DNA from: Chthoniobacter flavus
GTDB taxonomy: Bacteria; Verrucomicrobiota; Verrucomicrobiia; Chthoniobacterales; Terrimicrobiaceae
Direction of reading: 5' to 3'
NCBI GenBank assembly: GCA_945903555.1
Contig: CAMDOJ010000046.1
Location: 1 to 11,266 of the forward strand
DNA: 11,266 bases
Made by a program: the position numbers and the translations under genes. This document shows positions 1 to 6,516 of this stretch, piece by piece (position 1 is the first letter of the stretch; every line of letters starts with the position of its first letter). Below the pieces are notes generated by a model. That model did no database searches, was not told the DNA's origin, and saw only the letters and a list, made by a program, of their open reading frames with translations.

Positions 1-533
1 GAGGTGAAGTCGTCCTTGCCAGCAGCATCTGAAGGATCAACGCCATACTTATTTTCCAGACTGAATTTCTTCACGTCGCCTTCCCCGAGTTTGCCATCGG
101 CCCCACCGTAACGAATGTCCCAACCGAACTGGTAACCGACGATGTCCACCGTAATGGCATCGGGCGCAATGGGAGATGCTGTCAGTTCGTCCCAAATGCG
201 ATTGCTCCAAACGGCAAGTAAAAGGAAAATGGCTGTTGGAATGATCGTCCACCAGAATTCCAAGGTGTTATTGCCATGGCTATAGTGGGCTTTATGACCC
301 GCGCGGCGACGGTAACGAATCAGATAAATGATGTAGAACCCTTGAGTAAGCACAAACACCACAAGCGTGAGAACAAATATGAAATTCAGCAACATATCAA
401 TCTTCTCACCACCCACCGTATTATTTGGTGGCGACCAGTAGAGATTGCTAGTTCTCTCTTCAGCAGAGAGAGAAAGGGATGAGCCTGTTAGAACGGCGGT
501 AAAAAGAAAAAGGAAACGCAAGAAAGAATGCAT
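1..533 (-). CDS. coxB: CoxB, cytochrome c oxidase subunit II, 5' part (runs off the left edge)
   Basis: The first 177 codons are visible from ATG 533; the rest lies outside the window. The protein begins with a signal peptide (about 1-24, cleavage likely near LSA-EE). Two transmembrane helices follow (about 46-70 and 94-112). The second contains the subunit II hallmark LEFWWTIIPTAIFLLLAVWS (91-110). The start of the periplasmic cupredoxin domain shows VGYQFGWDIRY (132-142), the aromatic patch used for electron entry from cytochrome c, and then the NKYGVDPSDAAGKDDF insert (161-176) seen in subunit II of bacterial caa3-like oxidases. The CuA-binding Cys/His/Met residues would lie beyond the edge and cannot be checked. 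It starts 11 nt after the CcoP-like gene and has no good Shine-Dalgarno. It implies that a genuine aa3/caa3-type oxidase (coxA and others) follows. Confidence 0.9.
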   Translation of the reverse strand, partial: MHSFLRFLFLFTAVLTGSSLSLSAEERTSNLYWSPPNNTVGGEKIDMLLNFIFVLTLVVFVLTQGFYIIYLIRYRRRAGHKAHYSHGNNTLEFWWTIIPTAIFLLLAVWSNRIWDELTASPIAPDAITVDIVGYQFGWDIRYGGADGKLGEGDVKKFSLENKYGVDPSDAAGKDDFT

Positions 534-544
534 AAATATAGGAA

Positions 545-1321
545 TCAGGCAGATGGCGTTGATTTTGCGCCAGCGGATGCTGCGGCTGGGGCCGCAGGAG
601 TGGCGGGTGCAGCGGGTGCAGGTGCAGCAGGTGTCACGCTGGCACCGGCAGACTCGGCTGGCATGGCTTTGAGTTCTTTTTGCGACCAAGGCTCTGTTCT
701 GTCGATGGTTTTATCCCTAATGGATTTCACATATTCCGCAGAAATGGGAGCCGCCGCATTACCCCACTCAGAACGGATATAAGTAAGAACAGCTGCAATC
801 TGGTCATCTTTCAACTGCTTCCATTGTGGCATCGCGTTGTTGTAAGTGGCACCTTTCACTTGAATGGCTCCCTGCAATCCATGTAAAAGAATCCCAACGA
901 GGTGGTTATCGGCAACCCAATCTCCACCAACAACCCATTCACTTGCAACGAGCGGCGGCCACTGACCAGCCATTCCAAGTCCGGTCGATTGGTGGCAGGC
1001 TATGCAGTTTTGGGTGAAAATGCGCTTACCGACGACCTTGGGGTCCACGGGGGCGGCAGGCCCACCGGCACCAGCACCTGACCATGAAACTAAATCGGGG
1101 CTAAAGACATCCGAGCGGAAACCGCCACTGTTTAAGGCGAGATAAATACCTGCGATGAAGATAATGACAAAGAAGATTGATGTCAAAGCAAGTGGAATCG
1201 GCTCACTCGCATTCGTTGGCTCTGGGTTTTCCCGAAGAACGGGTGCCGGAATGGTGGGTTTATTGCCGGTTTGATTCGGCAAATTTGAGGGATCCTCGTT
1301 GGATGGCGTGTTTGAAGTCAC
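545..1321 (-). CDS. CcoP-like monoheme cytochrome c with Pro/Ala-rich C-terminal tail
   Basis: A 258-aa protein. It has a Pro/Asn-rich cytoplasmic N-terminus (1-40), one helix (about 43-63), a Gly/Ala/Pro linker (80-93) and one cytochrome c domain. Heme binds at CIACH (106-110), followed by the PPL..SEWV element; the likely axial ligand is Met164 in NNAMPQW. The helix IAAVLTYIRSEWGN (175-188) closes the domain. True CcoP carries two c hemes; this protein has a single CxxCH, so it is only CcoP-like. The tail from about 224 is Ala/Pro-rich and ends without a second domain, recalling the tail of the small membrane protein upstream. The start is GTG at 1321, 4 nt after the ccoO-like stop. A TTG at codon 14, with GAGGA about 10 nt upstream, is an alternative. 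coxB follows after 11 nt. Confidence 0.87.
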   Translation of the reverse strand: MTSNTPSNEDPSNLPNQTGNKPTIPAPVLRENPEPTNASEPIPLALTSIFFVIIFIAGIYLALNSGGFRSDVFSPDLVSWSGAGAGGPAAPVDPKVVGKRIFTQNCIACHQSTGLGMAGQWPPLVASEWVVGGDWVADNHLVGILLHGLQGAIQVKGATYNNAMPQWKQLKDDQIAAVLTYIRSEWGNAAAPISAEYVKSIRDKTIDRTEPWSQKELKAMPAESAGASVTPAAPAPAAPATPAAPAAASAGAKSTPSA

Positions 1322-1325
1322 GATA

Positions 1326-1955
1326 TTACTTAGCTGTAGGCTCCGGGGATTCCGGTAGCGGGTAATTTTTATTGAGGGAGAGCAAATAGGCTACCAATAC
1401 CTTGGCATCTTCAGTCGGAATGACTTCGTAGCCGGTTGGCGGTGCGTGCGGGCCTTTGAGGCCTTGAATCGCATCTGCCGATGGTTGGCTCACAATTTTA
1501 GTGAGCTTGTAGAGATATCTGTAAGACGGCATCTTTCCCCATGGTGTTACAGATGATGGTTCATACAAGTATTGGTGGAACTCATTCGCTTCTTTGATAC
1601 GAGTACCCACGTTGGAGAGATCCTGACCGATGCGGCGTTTTCCAAGGAAGGCGGTTTTGTCGCGGATATAATCACGTGGCACTGTCTGGCGCACGCCGAG
1701 TTTCTTGGCGATATCTGTCGATGTGGGGTCGAGGCGAACTTGTTGCGTGTGGCAATACACACAACCGGCAGAGGCATAGACTTTTTGTCCAGCCACGGCT
1801 AAGCCCGCGACGGATGGTGGGAAATAACCTGCCGTGTCCTCGTCAACGAGAGGTTGCAAGTGACCGAGATTGGATACCGGATAAGCAACGAGGCCAAGCC
1901 AAGCAGCGCCAAAAATGATGAGGATTCCGGTGAATAGAAGTGGTAGTTTGTTCAT
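1326..1955 (-). CDS. ccoO: CcoO-like membrane-anchored monoheme cytochrome c (cbb3 subunit II family)
   Basis: A 209-aa protein. The N-terminal helix (about 4-25) is an anchor. Heme c binds at CVYCH (65-69), followed by the TQQVR signature that corresponds to the CcoO CxxCHSQxxR element. RRIGQDLSNVG (107-117) and the axial-methionine segment WGKMPSYRYLY (Met142) are also CcoO-like. In cbb3 oxidases this subunit passes electrons from CcoP to the hemes of CcoN. Here its partner CcoN-like protein has no hemes, so the acceptor must differ. It starts by ATGA overlap with the ccoN-like gene and stops 4 nt before the next cytochrome gene. The symbol is by family; function in a classical cbb3 oxidase is doubtful. 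Confidence 0.88.
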   Translation of the reverse strand: MNKLPLLFTGILIIFGAAWLGLVAYPVSNLGHLQPLVDEDTAGYFPPSVAGLAVAGQKVYASAGCVYCHTQQVRLDPTSTDIAKKLGVRQTVPRDYIRDKTAFLGKRRIGQDLSNVGTRIKEANEFHQYLYEPSSVTPWGKMPSYRYLYKLTKIVSQPSADAIQGLKGPHAPPTGYEVIPTEDAKVLVAYLLSLNKNYPLPESPEPTAK

Positions 1956-3430
1956 ACCGCGAGAGTCTCTAAAGAGTTTTCGGTGGGCTCGTTTAGGAGC
2001 GCGGGGCCGCTATGGGATTTGCCCGTTTTAAGTAGCATGAGAACAAACAAGAAGGCAAAGGAGAGATGCCCCAGCAGAAAGAGGACGCTTGCAATGGCGG
2101 ACAAGAATCTGAATGGGGAAACAAACTCGATCGAGCTTCGGAACGTACTTGCCACATCGAATTGAGCGAATCCTTGGAGTAACCCACCAAGGAGCAGAGC
2201 CGAAAGGGCGAGGACCAATCCCGTGAGAACTAACCAAAAATGACAACGAATGAGAGTAACACAAGGCCACTCGGCATTAATTAAACGAGGCACAATGTAG
2301 TAGATCGCACCGAAAAACGTCATGGATACAAATCCATACAAACTCAACAAACTGGCACCAGCAAACACATCAGAAAATTGAAGTGCCCCATGGAAATTTG
2401 GCAGGGCAAGGAGGGTGGCTAGGATTCCAGAAAAGAAGAACCCATAGAGACCAAATACGGTGAACCGCAATGCGGGGCTCCAGCTCATCACTTCGTATTT
2501 TCCACTAAGGGTGAGATGCAGATTCATCGCAATGCTGAAAACAGGAATAATAAGCATGATACTAGCTGCCACACCCGCACCCATCATCCAGGCTGGGATT
2601 GGTCCACCGAACAAGTTGCTGATTCCAGTCCAGCTACCAAATAGAATGAGCGTCCAAAAACCCAACACGCTCAGAGAGGGACTGGCAATCGGGCGAGAAA
2701 TGAGTTTGGGGACAATGTAAAAACCGGTTCCAATCGCAACTGGAGCAAGCCAGAGGTTCGTCAGATTTTCCAAAAACCAGCAAGCTATGGGACCTTGAGC
2801 AGAGGCTTGAACGGGATTCCAAACGAGCAGGATGTTTGCGGTCGCGTAGAGCCATGGGAAGCAAAGGAAGCCGGCAAAGATAAACCACTGGGACGCAAAG
2901 AGCGCACCTGGTTGACGATAGCAAAGGGTAATAATGATCCAAGACGCAATCAGCGCGTAGGCAATCAACAAAATGGGCGATGCGTAACCTGGGAAATCCA
3001 ACCCCGGAATGGAATTGCCGTCACCAACGAGAATTCCCGCAGCACCAATAATCACTCCCAAATTCCAAATGATACCTGCACTGATGAGGAGTTTTTTATG
3101 GAGCAATGGAACGCGGGACAATCTGGCTGTAACCCATAGACCTGCTCCGAAGGCGGCCGTGCTAGCCCATCCGTAGATGAGTATATTGCTTTGAGCCGGC
3201 TCGATACGACCATAAGTAAACAACGCCGTGAAGTCCAACAAAGACGGGAAACTCAACTGCCAATCTGCGACAACCTTGAGGCAGGTTCCGATGACAAGCC
3301 AAAAAATGGATGATCCGATAAATAAGATAACGGGACCACGAGTCGAAGCATCGATGGCCGCTCTTTCTTCGTTGGAAAGCGTACGCACCTCAGTGCCCTC
3401 GTGATGGGATGAATGGCTTGGCTGGTTCAT
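1952..3430 (-). CDS. CcoN-like membrane protein lacking all heme and CuB ligands (degenerate heme-copper oxidase subunit I)
   Basis: A 492-aa polytopic protein (about 12 helices) related to CcoN, subunit I of cbb3 oxidases. The scaffold is clear: YIVPK after helix VI, FWTLILFGSWTG in helix VII, and GAIYYIVPRL after the helix X region. Aligned from memory with CcoN, the ligand positions are all changed. The helix II low-spin heme His is Gln80. The helix VI CuB His is Glu221. The CuB HH pair is Ser271-Asn272. The cross-linked Tyr is Gly265. The HVH carrying the b3 and b ligands is Ala359-Ser-Leu361. No histidine lies at a compensating position. Oxygen reduction by this subunit is therefore not expected; a structural or docking role is inferred. 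ATG 3430 is chosen; in-frame TTG codons at 3460, 3454 and 3436 are alternatives, and none has a good ribosome site. The stop overlaps the ccoO-like start (ATGA). The reading frame is intact, so it is not a pseudogene by frame. Confidence 0.88.
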   Translation of the reverse strand: MNQPSHSSHHEGTEVRTLSNEERAAIDASTRGPVILFIGSSIFWLVIGTCLKVVADWQLSFPSLLDFTALFTYGRIEPAQSNILIYGWASTAAFGAGLWVTARLSRVPLLHKKLLISAGIIWNLGVIIGAAGILVGDGNSIPGLDFPGYASPILLIAYALIASWIIITLCYRQPGALFASQWFIFAGFLCFPWLYATANILLVWNPVQASAQGPIACWFLENLTNLWLAPVAIGTGFYIVPKLISRPIASPSLSVLGFWTLILFGSWTGISNLFGGPIPAWMMGAGVAASIMLIIPVFSIAMNLHLTLSGKYEVMSWSPALRFTVFGLYGFFFSGILATLLALPNFHGALQFSDVFAGASLLSLYGFVSMTFFGAIYYIVPRLINAEWPCVTLIRCHFWLVLTGLVLALSALLLGGLLQGFAQFDVASTFRSSIEFVSPFRFLSAIASVLFLLGHLSFAFLFVLMLLKTGKSHSGPALLNEPTENSLETLAV

Positions 3431-3503
3431 TGGCAAATTGGGGTATTCAACCAAAAACAAGGTGTTTCGGATGATTCAAAATGGAATGCGAAAAATTCCT
3501 TCA

Positions 3504-4061
3504 TTATGGTTTTGAAACCTTGTCTGGTTTTGCTGATTTTGGAGTTCCCTTTGCAGAAGATTTCTCCCTTGCGGATGATGGCTCTTTTTGTGGAGCCGCG
3601 CTGGAAACCGGCACTGGAGCGGCGGGCACTGGAGCGGCGGGCGCTGGAGCGGCGGGCGCTGGAGCGGCGGATACTGGAGCGGCGGGCGCTGGAGCGGCAG
3701 GAACTGGAGCACTCATTGCTGATTCAACGCTGACAATGGGGTAGGTGGCTGTGGGCTTTTTACCTCCGATTTCAACCAATACCAACTTCATCGCTTCTTC
3801 GATCGGAATTTGTATCTTGCCCTTAGCGCGATCGACCCAAGCGTAACTATGAAGTTTCGCTTCATTTTCCGACTTGAGATCAGCGAGATTTTTTACACGC
3901 ACCTCGTCACGAGCAGCATCTTCAGGATAGAGATCGGATGAGGTATCCCCACGAAGGTAATTGTTAATACCAATAAAAAGCGTTAGCCCGATGAGTGCGG
4001 TAATGAAAATCCAGAAGACTGGCTTTTTGTTCGCGGGTTGGTTGGAAGTGGCGGGATGCAT
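3504..4061 (-). CDS. Small single-helix membrane protein with WVDR motif and Pro/Ala-repeat tail, ACIII/oxidase-operon associated
   Basis: A 185-aa protein, not a named family I can assign with certainty. One transmembrane helix lies at about 14-31. A compact region follows with SYAWVDRAKGKIQIPIEEAM (72-91). That WVDR...G...IPI..AM pattern resembles small proteins that I recall being encoded beside ACIII, SCO and cytochrome oxidase genes. From about 118 to 152 the chain is almost only Pro, Ala and Val (AAPAP/AAPVP units), then a Ser/Lys-rich, basic end. The Pro/Ala part is encoded by a 15-bp tandem repeat. The N-terminus is predicted inside and the tail outside. Its start shares a base with the actF stop (TGATG), so it is co-translated with the complex. 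It may be an accessory ACIII subunit (an ActG-like role is a guess) or an assembly or tethering factor that bridges to the downstream oxidase module. Confidence 0.8.
   Translation of the reverse strand: MHPATSNQPANKKPVFWIFITALIGLTLFIGINNYLRGDTSSDLYPEDAARDEVRVKNLADLKSENEAKLHSYAWVDRAKGKIQIPIEEAMKLVLVEIGGKKPTATYPIVSVESAMSAPVPAAPAPAAPVSAAPAPAAPAPAAPVPAAPVPVSSAAPQKEPSSAREKSSAKGTPKSAKPDKVSKP
3616..3710. repeat. 15-bp tandem repeat (minisatellite) encoding the Pro/Ala tail
   Basis: Six consecutive 15-bp units of the form GGAGCGGCGGGCGCT (plus strand) run from 3616 to 3705, followed by a partial GGAGC. The preceding 3601-3615 is a degenerate unit. Differences are confined mostly to the last third of the unit (GGGCACT, GGATACT, GGAACT). 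The period is a multiple of three, so copy-number change keeps the reading frame of the host gene and only alters the length of its Pro/Ala linker by five residues per unit. Confidence 0.9.
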
Positions 4062-5257
4062 CAGTTCTTAAGTGCGATTGATTTTGCTAAACGTGGGTCG
4101 CGCAGAGGCCAGAGTGGTGCGGATCCGAGGCGTTTGAGGAAGACGCATGCTAATGTGCATCCGATAGCAACCAAGCAAGCGACATCAAGCCAGTGGATTT
4201 GAACGCCTGCCTTGTGCAGAGCAGGTAGGACGATCACATACATATCGAGCAAATGCATACTCAATATCCAAAGTGCCATACCGCAAAGGAACCCAGGTCG
4301 TTTTTTACCAAAATTGAATAGCAGAAGAGCGAACGGTACAAAGAAGTGACCGACAACCATCGCTGTGCTCATGATTTGCCAAGTTTCTGTATTGCGACGG
4401 AGGTAGTAGGTTGTTTCCTCTGGAATGTTCGCATACCAGATGAGCATGTATTGGCTGAAGCCGATGTAGGCCCAGAAGATCGTGAATGCCAACATCAGCT
4501 TACCCATGATGTGGTAATGCTCCATCGAGATTACGTTTTTGAAATAGCCGACGTTTCTCAGTGCTGTAATGATGAGAACGATGACGCAGAGACTGCTGAG
4601 AGCAGTACCAGCAAAGATATAAACACCCCACATAGTTGAAAACCAGAGGAAGTCCAGGCCCATGAGCCAATCGATTGCGGCAAACGTGAGGCAAACGGCA
4701 AAGAACGGGAGACTCGCAAAAGTGATTTTCCGATTCCAAATGGTATACTTGGCCGCGCCCTCGGCGTCTTGCTTGATCGAGTTGCTGCGGAGCCAAAGCG
4801 ATGCAATTGTAAAAAAGCTGAAGTAAAAACTCGCACGAATCCAGAAAAACCAGTCATTTAGGTAAGCTGATTTCTCTCCAAGCACGATGTTATGCGCTGG
4901 GTCGATAGACATCCAAGTCCAAAGGGTCGGAGCGACAAAGATGAGAGGGATGAATAAGACACCCATCACAATCAACAGGCTCGCGAGATTTTCCATTTGT
5001 CGCCGAACCACTACGCTCCACTCGGCATCCACGGCATGATGGACGAGTTGCCAAAAGAGGCCACCCATGCAGATGGTGAAGAAGAAGAAAAATGCAAAGA
5101 GATAGGAGAAGGCAAATTGCTCTTTATTGCTAATTGCACCAAAGCCTACAAGGGCATAGGCAACGATCGCCAATGCAACGAGGCCTAAGAATCGGCCACC
5201 TACATGCTTGTAGTCGAAGGTGTGACTGCCGGGTTGGGATGGTTCGTGTCCGCTCAT
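4061..5257 (-). CDS. actF: ActF, second NrfD-like polytopic subunit of alternative complex III
   Basis: A 398-aa integral membrane protein with about ten hydrophobic segments, starting at about 23-41 and 48-70. The loop LVHHAVDAEWSVVVRRQME (71-89) and the later motif WAYIGFSQYMLIWYANIPEE are characteristic of ActF. ActF is a structural homologue of ActC. In ACIII it is proposed to contribute to the membrane part and possibly to proton movement, rather than to carry a cofactor. It begins with a 4-nt ATGA overlap with actE and ends with TGATG, sharing one base with the next gene. Translation is probably coupled in both directions. No strong Shine-Dalgarno is visible. Length is close to the family norm. 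Confidence 0.93.
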   Translation of the reverse strand: MSGHEPSQPGSHTFDYKHVGGRFLGLVALAIVAYALVGFGAISNKEQFAFSYLFAFFFFFTICMGGLFWQLVHHAVDAEWSVVVRRQMENLASLLIVMGVLFIPLIFVAPTLWTWMSIDPAHNIVLGEKSAYLNDWFFWIRASFYFSFFTIASLWLRSNSIKQDAEGAAKYTIWNRKITFASLPFFAVCLTFAAIDWLMGLDFLWFSTMWGVYIFAGTALSSLCVIVLIITALRNVGYFKNVISMEHYHIMGKLMLAFTIFWAYIGFSQYMLIWYANIPEETTYYLRRNTETWQIMSTAMVVGHFFVPFALLLFNFGKKRPGFLCGMALWILSMHLLDMYVIVLPALHKAGVQIHWLDVACLVAIGCTLACVFLKRLGSAPLWPLRDPRLAKSIALKN

Positions 5258-5949
5258 GGATTCTGCGATTCTAATTTGGCCCGCTCGGTTGCTGGAACAT
5301 CATTGATAGTGGCGCCACCTTGGGATATTTGAAGTGCACGGATGTAGGCGACGATGGCCCAGCGATCTTGCACTTGGATGCGGTCGCCATATCCCATCAT
5401 GGTGTTTTTTCCGTGTGTGATTGTGTTGAAAATTTCCCCATCGGCCATTTGACGGATGCGATCCTGATGGAGGTTGGCTATCCCAACGAGACCATATTTT
5501 CCTGCGACGCCATTACCAGCAGCAGTAGCTCCGTGGCAAACGGCGCAACTGATATTGTAGCGCTCTTGTCCACGGGAGATGAGTTCGGGTGTCGCTTCAA
5601 TCGGAATGCCAGTTCCCCAGTTCGTTCCCATTTTACCGGTGTCGGAATATCCAACGCCTCCAGAGAAGTGGACTTGCTTGTAGGGGCTTTGGGATTCACC
5701 AGCGGAACCATCGATCGATTTGTGCTGAGGCATCGCATAGCCGAGGGGAACGCTGCCCGCAATAGGTTCGCGATTGGCGCGACCATCTGAATAGAACGTG
5801 CTAGGCACTTGGGATTTTACCTTAGGCTGGTGATCCATATCTGGGAAAAGCTCAATCGGTGGTTTTTGGAATTTCTGACCCCGGAATCCGGCGACTGTCA
5901 CCAGAAGAACGACAACAAGAACAAAAATGGAGAAAAAGTATTTAAGCAT
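5254..5949 (-). CDS. actE: ActE, monoheme cytochrome c subunit of alternative complex III
   Basis: A 231-aa protein with one heme c site, CAVCH at 135-139, and a likely axial methionine at M184 or M185 in NTMMGYGDRI. The WAIVAYIRALQ helix after it is typical of class I cytochromes c. The N-terminus (3-20) is a hydrophobic signal or anchor. The family is a periplasmic electron carrier subunit of ACIII, often with a lipobox Cys after the signal. Here the corresponding segment reads VTVAGFRGQ with no Cys, so membrane attachment is more likely by an uncleaved helix. GGAGA lies 10 nt upstream of the ATG. The TGA overlaps the actF ATG (ATGA). Confidence 0.93.
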   Translation of the reverse strand: MLKYFFSIFVLVVVLLVTVAGFRGQKFQKPPIELFPDMDHQPKVKSQVPSTFYSDGRANREPIAGSVPLGYAMPQHKSIDGSAGESQSPYKQVHFSGGVGYSDTGKMGTNWGTGIPIEATPELISRGQERYNISCAVCHGATAAGNGVAGKYGLVGIANLHQDRIRQMADGEIFNTITHGKNTMMGYGDRIQVQDRWAIVAYIRALQISQGGATINDVPATERAKLESQNP

Positions 5950-5955
5950 TGCTGA

Positions 5956-6516
5956 TTAGTCTCCGTGAATGGTGGTGATGTTCGTTGCTCCGAGGGATTC
6001 TAGGAAATCCGAAACCGAACGGGTCGAGAACTTCTGATCACGGGCTTCAATAGCGACGAAGAATTTGTCTTCTGTGACTTTTTTGAAGCGATCCCAGTTG
6101 AAGAGTTGATGGTTGAGACGTGGAAGGCCGTTCAGGATGAGCATTCCGAAGACGGCCGTGAATGCGGAAAGGAGAATCGTGAGTTCAAACATCACCGGGA
6201 AAAAGGCAGGCACCGTGAAAAGATTCGTGGGTTTTCCAGCAACGATGAGGGGGTAGAGGAACGATGATGTTCCGAACTCCATCGTGATCGCGGTCAGAAA
6301 CCCGGTAAGACCACCAAGAAAAACGAGTTTTCCAAGAATCGAGCGCTTCAAGCCCATCGCTTCATCCATTCCGTGGATGGGAAATGGGGAAAAAACATCC
6401 CACTTTTCAAATCCGGCATCCCGAATTTTTTCAGCGGCGTGATAGAGATCGCGAGCGCATTGGAACTCGGCTGCGACTCCGTAGATTGGTGCGTTAGTAT
6501 TGCCGACGGCGTTCAT
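5956..6516 (-). CDS. actD: ActD, DUF3341-type two-helix membrane subunit of alternative complex III
   Basis: A 186-aa protein with a soluble N-terminal region (1-60) containing the ActD-like IYGVAAEF start and the segment GFEKWDVFSPFPIHGMDEAM (35-54). Two transmembrane helices follow (about 61-79 and 107-129), then a soluble C-terminal domain with FFVAIEARD. This layout matches the DUF3341/ActD family, a peripheral, helix-hairpin subunit packed against ActC/ActF in known ACIII structures. It carries no heme or metal motif. The start is supported by GGAGAGG 10 nt upstream, inside the 3' end of actC, and by TAATG coupling with actC. It is followed after 6 nt by actE. Confidence 0.93.
   Translation of the reverse strand: MNAVGNTNAPIYGVAAEFQCARDLYHAAEKIRDAGFEKWDVFSPFPIHGMDEAMGLKRSILGKLVFLGGLTGFLTAITMEFGTSSFLYPLIVAGKPTNLFTVPAFFPVMFELTILLSAFTAVFGMLILNGLPRLNHQLFNWDRFKKVTEDKFFVAIEARDQKFSTRSVSDFLESLGATNITTIHGD

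Noticed and set aside
1952..3430. Calling the ccoN-like gene a functional cbb3 oxidase subunit I
   Set aside because: Similarity is real, but all heme and CuB ligand positions are substituted, so the catalytic name would be misleading.
3483..3499. Inverted repeat GGAAT...ATTCC in the gap before the ccoN-like gene, as a possible terminator or attenuator
   Set aside because: The stem is only 5 AT-rich base pairs with a 7-nt loop and no following U-run on the minus strand; too weak to call.
3431..3503. Possible internal promoter for the ccoN-like/coxB part of the operon
   Set aside because: This is the longest gap in the window, but I see no convincing -35/-10 pair on the minus strand; read-through from the act genes is the simpler reading.
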